Source of the DNA: Candidatus Aenigmatarchaeota archaeon
GTDB taxonomy: Archaea > Aenigmatarchaeota > Aenigmatarchaeia > GW2011-AR5 > JACRAC01
Length of the DNA: 37,553 nucleotides
Assembly: GCA_016187395.1 (NCBI GenBank)
Contig: JACPJV010000031.1
Span: 1 to 37,553 of the forward strand
Reading direction: 5' to 3'
The notes beneath the pieces are model-generated. The model was not told where the DNA came from. It saw nothing but the letters and a program-made list of their open reading frames with translations, and did not search any database. This document shows positions 25,985-34,140 of this stretch, piece after piece; the stretch's first letter is position 1; each line of letters begins with the position of its first letter. Position numbers and translations under genes: made by a program.

Positions 25985-26008
25985 AATCCGAACCTGCGGG
26001 AGAATTCA
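25985..26008. repeat. Partial third copy of the 23S-end repeat
   Basis: AATCCGAACCTGCGGGAGAATTC resembles CTCCGGACCTGCGGAAATTC of copy 2. Confidence 0.5.
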
Positions 26009-26404
26009 TTCTATAAAGGGTATCCCAGCTGAGTCAAAGGTTTCCTTTGCTTTTCTTTCGAATTCATCAGGAATATAACCCCAAGATTTCTTCAGCAGTC
26101 TTTTCTTTTCCCCCTCATCTCTAAGTTCCGCATCAAGAGGAAGGATACTTTCCCTGTCTAATTTAGTTCTATATTCATTTCCAAGCCTTATGGCTTCTCT
26201 TGCGGCTTCGCTGTCAACTTCTACGCTTCTCCATCCTGTCCCTTCTGCATCTCATTCTGCCAGCCACCTTACTGATTCATGGCCTGTGGCGTCTTTTGCG
26301 TGAAGGCCGTAGGCGAACCTGCCATCTCTATAGACGACCATGGAATCTTCTTCGAGGAAAAGCAGCAGATGCATTTCCTTTCTTTCCTTGCGGTAGGCTT
26401 GCAT
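26006..26404 (-). pseudogene. Hypothetical protein gene with a single in-frame TGA (26252-26254)
   Basis: MQAYRKERKEMHLLLFLEEDSMVVYRDGRFAYGLHAKDATGHESVRWLAE*DAEGTGWRSVEVDSEAAREAIRLGNEYRTKLDRESILPLDAELRDEGEKKRLLKKSWGYIPDEFERKAKETFDSAGIPFIE. Confidence 0.7.
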
Positions 26405-26408
26405 GACA

Positions 26409-27002
26409 TCACCTTTCCCTAATTACTCTCGGTCTGAGCGCCTGAGCAGCTGCATAGACTGATAGAGGTATGCAGTTTACTCCATCGTCTTGAATTCTAC
26501 CCATTTTTTCAAGGAAGAACGTGCCTTTTTCGTATCTGGATTCCACAAGATAGTCTGGTAGAGAATATCCCTGTGGCTTCTTTGTTCGTTGTTTCATCCA
26601 TGCATGTAAAATATCTCGCGTGACTGTCATGCCATGTGGGTCGTCTGCAATATAACCGAAAGGATAATGTTGAATTCCTTCTCTCATAGGATCGTAAATC
26701 CCTACATCATTTCTGTCAACATGCGTTAAAAATGTCTGGTGCCAGCCACTTACAAAGAAAGCGCTGTTTCTTATTCCTAATGTGTTGCACATAAATGTCA
26801 GATCTTCGGTGCTAAGCCATGCATTCGTTGGATCATCTAAGAATCCTTGCAAGCCCGTTATTTTTTCAAGATGAAGGTCTCCTTCTACAGATGTCAGCAG
26901 ATACTGCCGCATCCATCGTGCAAATTCGTATGGCTCCATTTTCCAGACATCGCTCAGCTGATGAGCAACCCTGATTCTCCGACCTTTCTTCACGGATGGC
27001 AT
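26409..27002 (-). CDS. Putative Ulp1/C48-like cysteine protease
   Basis: GWHQTFLTHVDRNDVGIYDPM ... GRIQDDGVNCIPLSVYAAAQAL (H / D / Q / C order of the C48-type fold). Confidence 0.45.
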   Translation of the reverse strand: MPSVKKGRRIRVAHQLSDVWKMEPYEFARWMRQYLLTSVEGDLHLEKITGLQGFLDDPTNAWLSTEDLTFMCNTLGIRNSAFFVSGWHQTFLTHVDRNDVGIYDPMREGIQHYPFGYIADDPHGMTVTRDILHAWMKQRTKKPQGYSLPDYLVESRYEKGTFFLEKMGRIQDDGVNCIPLSVYAAAQALRPRVIRER

Positions 27003-27008
27003 GATAAT

Positions 27009-27764
27009 TCACCTTTCCAAATCTTCCCCCAAGACAGCCAAAGCTCCTTCGAATTGCTCCTGAGAAATAAAATCATACTCCCGCAATAAACCAAGCTTTT
27101 GCCTGTACCGCGCGTCTTCGGGATCGGCTTTCCTGAAATTGCCGAAGTCCGGAGCGTAGATTTCTTCGACATATGTGGCAACGTCCTCGTGCCATATCCC
27201 ACAATAGCGCTTGGTTCCGTATCCTCTTACAAAACCATGACGAGGCTCTTCCCATTCCTCGCCGAACATTTCTTCAAACATTTCTTCATATAAGCCTGAC
27301 GGACGGGGCATTTCTCCGACTATCCCTGCCCATCTATCAGTAAATTCATGATTTCCCTGAAATTGTTTGGCATGAGCCATTTCATGCGGCAAATTAGAAA
27401 AGACATATTGATATTCGTCTGTTATCGGAACAACTCTACGGCGTTCTTCATCAATTTCATAACGAGCTCCGCGTCCAATTAGTATTGTTTCTACATCCTT
27501 TGGATCAAAAAGTCCCTCACCCAGAACTAATTGGTCCGTGAAAACAATTGTTCTGGTCGGCAATAACAGCGGAGGATAAACTCTTCCGAGATCATTCATC
27601 ACAGCTTCGGCTGCCTCGTCATCTACCATGCCTTCTATAGAGACACCATATCTATCCTTTATTTCAGAGCGAACGCGGGCTGCTTTAAGGACAGATAACA
27701 TAACAGGGTCGTTCGACAATCCTTCATGATTCTGCAATGACACCGCTTCCATGCGAAACACCAT
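27009..27764 (-). CDS. Putative zinc metallopeptidase
   Basis: LPHEMAHAKQFQGNHEF (HExxH) followed by IWHEDVATYVEEIY. Confidence 0.65.
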   Translation of the reverse strand: MVFRMEAVSLQNHEGLSNDPVMLSVLKAARVRSEIKDRYGVSIEGMVDDEAAEAVMNDLGRVYPPLLLPTRTIVFTDQLVLGEGLFDPKDVETILIGRGARYEIDEERRRVVPITDEYQYVFSNLPHEMAHAKQFQGNHEFTDRWAGIVGEMPRPSGLYEEMFEEMFGEEWEEPRHGFVRGYGTKRYCGIWHEDVATYVEEIYAPDFGNFRKADPEDARYRQKLGLLREYDFISQEQFEGALAVLGEDLER

Positions 27765-27840
27765 CTATTACTATCTCTAAGTAGCGAAATCTTTAAATAC
27801 TTTACGGTCTATTATTAGTAACCATAAAGTGGTGATAAGA

Positions 27841-28026
27841 ATGACAGAAAGAAAAATGGAAATAAGAGAACCTTACAGAGCCGCTGTTCAGAGTCCAAAG
27901 GCTCCGGATCTGATGGCTCTGGATGATCCATTTGCTGGCGCTGATTTTCAGGAGTTTTTAGGAGAGGTAGCAGATGCGTTGCCCCTATACAAGGGAGCTC
28001 GGCGCGGATGCTATCCAAAGGAGTAG
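27841..28026 (+). CDS. Small hypothetical protein
   Basis: GGTGATAAG upstream, 61 aa. Confidence 0.5.
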   Translation: MTERKMEIREPYRAAVQSPKAPDLMALDDPFAGADFQEFLGEVADALPLYKGARRGCYPKE

Positions 28027-28050
28027 TTTCGTTTTGTGGGGTGTGTAACT

Positions 28051-28176
28051 ATGAAAAGAAAAGAATGGATGTCAGGAAGGCATTCCTGTGGTGGAGGCTT
28101 CAGGGGACATCAGGTCACGAGCCAGAACAAGGGCATAACCTTCTGCAACCTGTGCGGGAAGGAGAGACGGCTCTAA
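28051..28176 (+). CDS. Small zinc-binding protein (41 aa)
   Basis: MKRKEWMSGRHSCGGGFRGHQVTSQNKGITFCNLCGKERRL. Confidence 0.5.
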   Translation: MKRKEWMSGRHSCGGGFRGHQVTSQNKGITFCNLCGKERRL

Positions 28177-28213
28177 ATAAAGCGCATCGGATGAAAACGT
28201 TGGGGTGCTATCT

Positions 28214-28441
28214 ATGGATGCAATACAAAGATTTACGCTTGCTCTTTTAGAAGAGCCAAGAGCAGTCAGACATGTTGATGTTGCAACAGCAACCTCGCAT
28301 TATCGATGCCTTTTAGGCGGCGATTCTAGTGCGTTAGAGTCTCTCGGGCCTCCTGTTTATGATTTGGATGCTTCCAGTATTAGCCGGGCAGAAAGACTTG
28401 AGCCTGGGACAGCGGCTTATCTTCTGCTTTCAGGTTTGTGA
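28214..28441 (+). CDS. Small hypothetical protein
   Basis: 75 aa from MDAIQRFTLALLEE. Confidence 0.5.
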   Translation: MDAIQRFTLALLEEPRAVRHVDVATATSHYRCLLGGDSSALESLGPPVYDLDASSISRAERLEPGTAAYLLLSGL

Positions 28442-28451
28442 GGGTGTTGGT

Positions 28452-28889
28452 ATGGGTATGAAAGGGTTTCTGAGCGGAGCTTTGATTGCAGCGCTGGCAG
28501 GAGGCTTTGTAGCTGAACAGCTTCCAGGATACAGAGGCCATCATGCAAAATGGCTTCAAAACAGGGCGGGGATTGTAAAGGAAGCTGCGAAAGAGGTTTT
28601 AGGCGTAGCTGAAACTGGCGGGATTAGCACGGATGAAAGAGCCATTCTTGATAATCTGAAGGGACGCGCGAGTTCTTACGACAGGAGAGCGCAAGCAACG
28701 GAAAACAGCTATCTAAGAATGGTATTGGATCATATAGCGCATCCTGTGCAGGGTTTTGACAGCGTTACAGACTATAGACCGACTATTTTTCCTTCTGACT
28801 CTGGCGAGAGAAAGGCTGCTGGATGGGGCGCTGCGCTGGGCGCAGGCTTGTATGCTGTTGGATTTGCAAGAAGAAGACTAAGGTCTTGA
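28452..28889 (+). CDS. Hypothetical protein with N-terminal and C-terminal hydrophobic segments
   Basis: MGMKGFLSGALIAALAGGFVAEQ...GAALGAGLYAVGFARRRLRS. Confidence 0.65.
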   Translation: MGMKGFLSGALIAALAGGFVAEQLPGYRGHHAKWLQNRAGIVKEAAKEVLGVAETGGISTDERAILDNLKGRASSYDRRAQATENSYLRMVLDHIAHPVQGFDSVTDYRPTIFPSDSGERKAAGWGAALGAGLYAVGFARRRLRS

Positions 28890-28920
28890 AATATTTGCAT
28901 CGAGCAAAGGGGTGTTATAA

Positions 28921-29376
28921 ATGAATGATTTTGGTGCTAATAGTGACTCTATGCCTGTAGATAACAGTGCTTCCAGCAGTCTGGACAGGTACGCAAGGCT
29001 GAGAAGGAAGGTAGACGAGATGGCAGTATATTTAGTTGAGGGAACGGAAGAAGATCTCCCGCCCAATTACAGGCGTGAGGAGTTGGAGGAATCGGGCATA
29101 TCAGAAGAATTATATATGGACTTGGTGGGGAGAAAGGTTGCGGCTGGGGCTCATTTGAAGGCAGTGGTGAATACCCTTAAAGTTTCGACGGAAGACCTTA
29201 ATAACAAATATATGAATGGCGAGATAACAGGCGATGACCGCGCAGATGAAATTGCAATGGATATGGCTGGCGAGCTCCACAGAATACTTTTTGATGCGGC
29301 AAAAAGTTTTGCAGAGATAGAGGAAAGATACGTGGATAACGTGCTGAGGCGGATATGCGGCGTGGCTGAAAGCTAG
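28921..29376 (+). CDS. Hypothetical protein
   Basis: 151 aa helical ORF. Confidence 0.65.
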   Translation: MNDFGANSDSMPVDNSASSSLDRYARLRRKVDEMAVYLVEGTEEDLPPNYRREELEESGISEELYMDLVGRKVAAGAHLKAVVNTLKVSTEDLNNKYMNGEITGDDRADEIAMDMAGELHRILFDAAKSFAEIEERYVDNVLRRICGVAES

Positions 29377-29395
29377 GAGAATAAGAGGTGTCTTT

Positions 29396-29650
29396 ATGGC
29401 TGGCAAAGTTGTAAGGTGCCTGACTACTGACGAGCACGGAAAGGTTTATGAGTGCTGGATAACTCCCGATGGAGTTGAAGGCTTCTGGGAGTTTGCTGAA
29501 GATGCTAGCTACAGACCTCACGGAGTAATATATGCAGATATCCCAGAAGTAAAAAGGGCATCGCCAGCAGACATGGCGCAGAGATTCGTTTCTGAGTTGG
29601 TCAGAGGCACGGCCTGGAAAAATACCAGGCGCCTGCGCTACAGGGTATGA
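29396..29650 (+). CDS. Hypothetical protein
   Basis: 84 aa, AGAGGTG upstream. Confidence 0.6.
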   Translation: MAGKVVRCLTTDEHGKVYECWITPDGVEGFWEFAEDASYRPHGVIYADIPEVKRASPADMAQRFVSELVRGTAWKNTRRLRYRV

Positions 29651-29800
29651 TTCCTTTCTATATCAGACTTCAGATAAGAAGCTTTTGCATACATTATCGT
29701 CCTACCAGGGGCTCTGGCTGGCGAGAGTTTCCCAGTTCATATTGACATCATAATATCAAAACTATTCAAAGTTTTGTTATCCGGATATCAGATTTTTCTA

Positions 29801-29822
29801 CATAAGCTCCCCGCTGCCTGAG
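29801..29822. repeat. Direct repeat copy A flanking VapBC
   Basis: CATAAGCTCCCCGCTGCCTGAG, identical to 30527-30548. Confidence 0.9.
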
Positions 29823-29885
29823 AGGATGAGGCATGCGGCGATATATATTTATATACTTATTCTACTTAGTATACAAAGTGGTAAA

Positions 29886-30125
29886 ATGTACAAGACAGTG
29901 AAGTTGGATGAGAAAACCTATAAAAAATTGAACAGGGTTGCAGGGCTTCTGCGCTCGAAGGAGCATAAGCCTGTGTCGCTGAATGAGGCCATGAGCATAG
30001 TCCTGTCCAGATCCGAGGAGCTTGACATGGAAGACTTTGCCGGAAGCTGGGACATGACAGACGAGGAAGCGGCTGAAATGGAAAAGGATATAACGAGGCA
30101 CTGGAGAACATGGAAACCAAAGTAG
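29886..30125 (+). CDS. VapB-type antitoxin
   Basis: MYKTVKLDEKTYKKLNRVAGLLRSKEHKPVSLNEAMSIVL; overlaps the PIN gene. Confidence 0.85.
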   Translation: MYKTVKLDEKTYKKLNRVAGLLRSKEHKPVSLNEAMSIVLSRSEELDMEDFAGSWDMTDEEAAEMEKDITRHWRTWKPK

Positions 30126-30514
30126 TTCTGGACACGAATGTAATCGTGGATTTTCTAAGAAACAAATCTGAAATAATCAGGAGAATCCATGAAATGAGGC
30201 TGGATGGAGTTACGTTTGGTACAACCCATATAAACGTTTTCGAACTTTTTCATGGAGCATACAAAAGCAGCCATACCGAAAAGAATCTGTCTGCAGTAAA
30301 GGGATTTCTGAAATCAGTATTCCTTCTTGGAACAACCCCCGAGAGCATGGAGATTGCAGCCAAGATGCTGGCTGAGCTGGAAAGGAAGGGCTTGCCCATA
30401 GAAATGAGGGACATCCTCATCGCATCTATATGTCTTGTGAGTTCATTTGCAATTATGACAAAAAACGTCTCTCATTTCGAAAGAATACCGGGATTAGAAA
30501 TTATAAAATTATGA
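30110..30514 (+). CDS. VapC PIN-domain toxin
   Basis: VVLDTNVIVDFLRN...FELFHGAY...IEMRDILIASI.. Confidence 0.93.
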   Translation: METKVVLDTNVIVDFLRNKSEIIRRIHEMRLDGVTFGTTHINVFELFHGAYKSSHTEKNLSAVKGFLKSVFLLGTTPESMEIAAKMLAELERKGLPIEMRDILIASICLVSSFAIMTKNVSHFERIPGLEIIKL

Positions 30515-30523
30515 TTACTGACA

Positions 30524-31183
30524 TTACATAAGCTCCCCGCTGCCTGAGCGGGTAAGCCAGATGGTGCAGTCTAGTTCTGCTGTGGTCATGCCTAACGCCT
30601 TAGCCAGGCCTGCGAATTTTGCCTCTGCCTGCAAATATGCATTCTTTGAGAGGCCGCCGTTTGCCTGATTCATGATTCCAAGTTCCTGCATCTCGCGGAG
30701 GATGTGGACATCTAATATTGCCAATTCGTCGCCCAGGCCGATGTTGCGCAAAAAGTGAGAGGCTTCCTTGAAGCCAAAGCCCATGACATTCTCAGCCAGC
30801 CATTCCCTCAATTCTCGCGGCTGACGCTGAAGCTCAAGGATTTTCCGGTAGATTTCATCAAAGTGCTCCCTGGCCATTATTATATAGTCGCTTTTCTTGT
30901 CATTGAACCGCACTGGTTGCATGTAGTTCAATAACTGCTGCTTTGTGCCGATCCAGAGCAAGCCATCATCTTTCATTCTTAATACGGCATCCCTGCAGTA
31001 TACGGCTTTAGACTGCGGCGTGCACAGGCAAAAAACAAGCTCGAAGAAGACCTTTTCCAGGTCCAGGTGCAAATCACGCACGCGCTGGAAGAAATCATCG
31101 ATAAGATAGCGGTGCTTGGACAGATTCTCTTTCAGCTTTTGATGCTGCTCTGTTTCGATGAATTCTGCGATGGCGGAGTCCAT
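30524..31183 (-). CDS. N-glycosylase/DNA lyase (Ogg2-like)
   Basis: FELVFCLCTPQSKAVYCRDAV...LAENVMGFGFKEASHFLRNIGLGDELAILDVHILREM. Confidence 0.9.
   Translation of the reverse strand: MDSAIAEFIETEQHQKLKENLSKHRYLIDDFFQRVRDLHLDLEKVFFELVFCLCTPQSKAVYCRDAVLRMKDDGLLWIGTKQQLLNYMQPVRFNDKKSDYIIMAREHFDEIYRKILELQRQPRELREWLAENVMGFGFKEASHFLRNIGLGDELAILDVHILREMQELGIMNQANGGLSKNAYLQAEAKFAGLAKALGMTTAELDCTIWLTRSGSGELM
30527..30548. repeat. Direct repeat copy B (3' end of the Ogg2-like gene)
   Basis: CATAAGCTCCCCGCTGCCTGAG. Confidence 0.9.
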
Positions 31184-31383
31184 GACAGCTAATATGCAAG
31201 GAAGGGATTAAAAGAAATCAGGCATTTTCCCACGCTTCGTCTTCCTTACTATCCCAAAGCTCTTTCATTTTTGGCTTTTGCGCCACGCGAAGGAATTTAT
31301 TGAACATGACGATCCCAAAAGTCTTAATAATAAGTAATACAAAAGTATAAATATCTAGTTATACTATTATGCAAGGTGATTGG

Positions 31384-31659
31384 ATGGTGAAAATAACGGA
31401 AGAGATGAAGATAGGCCCGAAAGGACAGGTTGTTATACCGAAGATTTTCAGGAAGGCGATGGGGTTTCATCCCGGCTCTACAGTGGTCTTCGAACTGGAG
31501 GACCATAAGCTTCTGATTGAGAAGCCTGCTGTTGAGGCAGATAAAATCTTTGAGAGCATAGCCAAGTCCATTAATTTTAAGGGAAAAATTGACCCTCATG
31601 AGGCTTACGAAGAGGAGATGGAACACAGATGGAAAAAAGCCGAGAGGGGTAAGAAATGA
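31384..31659 (+). CDS. AbrB/MazE-fold antitoxin
   Basis: MKIGPKGQVVIPKIFRKAMGFHPGSTVVFELEDHKLLIEK. Confidence 0.92.
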   Translation: MVKITEEMKIGPKGQVVIPKIFRKAMGFHPGSTVVFELEDHKLLIEKPAVEADKIFESIAKSINFKGKIDPHEAYEEEMEHRWKKAERGKK

Positions 31660-32054
31660 TTTATCTGGATTCCAATGTGTTTATAACAGCGACCATAAAA
31701 TCCGATGAAAGGGGACAGAAGTGCAGGGAACTGATCAGGGATATAGCAACAGGAGAAACAAAGGCAGCCAGCTCGGCCCTGACTTTTGACGAGATTTTCT
31801 GGAGGGTCAAAAAGGAAGGCGGGTTTGACATGGCTCTTATTGCTGCCAGAACATTTCTGGAGATGCCGAATCTCGTCATAATCGAAACCAACGAAACTAT
31901 TCTTCTGGAGGCATACAACCTGATAAAGAATTACAAGTTAGATCCGCGGGATGCTATTCACGCCGCTTCTGCCATAGTCCATGGGATTTTTACTATAATT
32001 TCAGACGACCCTGATTTTGACAGGATAAAGGAAATGAACAGGAAGAGGATATGA
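31656..32054 (+). CDS. VapC PIN-domain toxin
   Basis: MIYLDSNVFITATIKSDERG...LDPRDAIHAASAI...IISDDPDFDRI. Confidence 0.93.
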   Translation: MIYLDSNVFITATIKSDERGQKCRELIRDIATGETKAASSALTFDEIFWRVKKEGGFDMALIAARTFLEMPNLVIIETNETILLEAYNLIKNYKLDPRDAIHAASAIVHGIFTIISDDPDFDRIKEMNRKRI

Positions 32055-32108
32055 TTTGGGAGGGGATTAAAGAGAAAATATGCTTTTCTCCTGCTCTAAC
32101 TCTAAACT

Positions 32109-32360
32109 TTATCTCTCTGCATTAAATAGCAAGGCAGCTTCAATACCAGGTAGTCCCCTTATCAAATAAGTTCTAGTGAGTACCGAACCATTTTCATAAG
32201 CTTCCACAAAATTTCTTCTTATGGAATCCTTGGAATAACCGGTTTCTATGATCTTGTCGGTAACGTAGTATCCTGCTATGCTTGGAGGTCCGAAAAAGAC
32301 GCTACCAACCAGCGCAAGAACACCAACAACTTGCCTTGCTCTACAGTCCATATCAATCAC
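32109..32360 (-). CDS. Small membrane protein
   Basis: 83 aa with one hydrophobic segment; abuts TFB. Confidence 0.5.
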   Translation of the reverse strand: MIDMDCRARQVVGVLALVGSVFFGPPSIAGYYVTDKIIETGYSKDSIRRNFVEAYENGSVLTRTYLIRGLPGIEAALLFNAER

Positions 32361-33379
32361 TCCACTCCCTCTTCCACAGCCTTCTTCTCGACTTCATCTT
32401 CGATTTCGAGGGCTTCGGCGATTTCCTTGTATCTGTTGCGGATGGTGACTTCTGTGACGCCGACTACGTCAGCCACTTCGCGCTGCGTCTTTCTTTCGCC
32501 TTCCAGCACGCTGGCTATGTAGATAGCCGCAGCTGCGCAGCCTGTTGGTCCTTTGCCACTAATCACATCTTTGTCCTTTGCCTGCTTGAGAATCCTGATG
32601 GCGCGCATCTGGATTTTGTCGCTTAGCTTCAACATGCTTGAGAAGCGCGGGATGTACGTCTCTGCGCGCGCCGGCAGAATTCTGAGCTCAAGTTTTCTGC
32701 TTATGTATCTGTATGTGCGGCCAAGCTCACGCTTGCCGATACCAGATGCCTGCGAGATTTCAGTAAGTGTTCTCGGTGACTCGTATTCTCTTGCCAGAGA
32801 GTATACCAATGCAGCAATTATGCTTTCAATACTTCTCCCCCTTACGAGTCCTTTCTGCAATGCTTCCTCGTAGAGCTTTGCAACCTCCTCGTGCAGCGTC
32901 TTTGGAAGGCCAAGATATGAGACAAGACGCTGAAGCTCGCTTAACGCGAAAGACATGTTGCGGTCCTTGCTGGTGAGAAGGCGCTTTTGCCATCTCCTTA
33001 TCCTGAAAAATTGAGAGCGTTTCTTTGCAGGCACTTTGAATAGCTCTGTGGAGCCTTTGCCTATCTCCGTACTCAAGCCTTTGTCATGCCTTTTATGGGT
33101 CAGGGGTGCGCCTGTTCTTGCACGCTTCATTTTCTGGTCATGGTCGAAGGCACGCCACTCCTGACCAAGATCAACCATAGATTCCTCCACAACTGTGCCG
33201 CATTTAGCACAAATACGCTCCGCGCGGTCAGGGTCGTGGAAGAAATGAGTAGAACCACATTCAGGACACTTGAAAGAACCTGTTCCAAAGTCTGCGTCTG
33301 CCTGCGGCTTTGCCTTTGCCACGTGCTTTGCGTGCTTTGCACGCTTTTTTGCGGCTTTGGAAATCTTTTTCTTTTTAGC
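32357..33379 (-). CDS. tfb: Transcription initiation factor IIB (TFB)
   Basis: KCPECGSTHFFHDPDRAERICAKCGTVVEESMVDLGQEWRAFD and two cyclin-like repeats. Confidence 0.97.
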   Translation of the reverse strand, partial: AKKKKISKAAKKRAKHAKHVAKAKPQADADFGTGSFKCPECGSTHFFHDPDRAERICAKCGTVVEESMVDLGQEWRAFDHDQKMKRARTGAPLTHKRHDKGLSTEIGKGSTELFKVPAKKRSQFFRIRRWQKRLLTSKDRNMSFALSELQRLVSYLGLPKTLHEEVAKLYEEALQKGLVRGRSIESIIAALVYSLAREYESPRTLTEISQASGIGKRELGRTYRYISRKLELRILPARAETYIPRFSSMLKLSDKIQMRAIRILKQAKDKDVISGKGPTGCAAAAIYIASVLEGERKTQREVADVVGVTEVTIRNRYKEIAEALEIEDEVEKKAVEEGVE

Positions 33380-33558
33380 TGCCATCACACCCACCTTTAT
33401 AATGCAAATTAACTCCCTATGAGTAATTGTTAATTTAGCAACTTATCTGTTGTAGAAAAAGTATTTAAAGCTTTCGTTTTTACTTTTAGTATTTAAATGG
33501 ATATATTCACCTTATAGTAGTGGAAAAGCTTTTAAAGGTTTCCCGCATACTAAATCGC

Positions 33559-34089
33559 ATGATTAAAAGCAGAAGGCTGATGGCGCCGCTTGGACTGGCG
33601 GCAGCCTTGCTAAGCGGCTGCGCACAGCGGTCAACTGAAGCAATATCAGAGGCGGAAGAGCCTGCACAGCCTGCGCCGCAGACGGCGACAGGTGAAGAGA
33701 AGGTCGGCTATAAACAAACTGAGCATTGCGAGGGCAACATACCGACCAATTATGCAATGTGCAAATTTCCAGAAGAAGGAAAGGAATATGGTGTTTTGTT
33801 TGGAATCGATCTTAGTGGGAACGGTTCCTATTATCTTGAGGTGAAAAGAAAAAACGAGAACAGACAAGGAGAACCATCTCAATTTAACGCTCATTACACC
33901 ATGGGTACAGAAGGAAGATATTTAGGATGGCACAGTTTTGGAGCGTATAATGCAAAGGGCAAGACCATATGCCGGGATGAACTCGAACCATACGAGCCAT
34001 GCACTGATGGTATGAAAGAAAGGCTGAAGCCGGAGCTGCTCAGGGGCAAAGAGCTGTTTGAGCAGGAATGGAATGCGCCCCAGGACTAA
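33559..34089 (+). CDS. Putative lipoprotein
   Basis: LGLAAALLSGCAQRS lipobox; 176 aa. Confidence 0.65.
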   Translation: MIKSRRLMAPLGLAAALLSGCAQRSTEAISEAEEPAQPAPQTATGEEKVGYKQTEHCEGNIPTNYAMCKFPEEGKEYGVLFGIDLSGNGSYYLEVKRKNENRQGEPSQFNAHYTMGTEGRYLGWHSFGAYNAKGKTICRDELEPYEPCTDGMKERLKPELLRGKELFEQEWNAPQD

Positions 34090-34140
34090 GAGATTTTTCT
34101 CATCTCTATTTAAGTATTTTTCAAAGTAGAACATATTTCT

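Noticed and set aside
26252-26254. Selenocysteine explanation for the in-frame TGA
   Set aside because: Residue context does not resemble a known selenoprotein and no SECIS evidence is visible; kept only as an unexplained in-frame stop.
31199-32100. Direct repeats around the second VapBC pair
   Set aside because: Only a weak, AT-rich partial match; mentioned as tentative but not called as a repeat feature.
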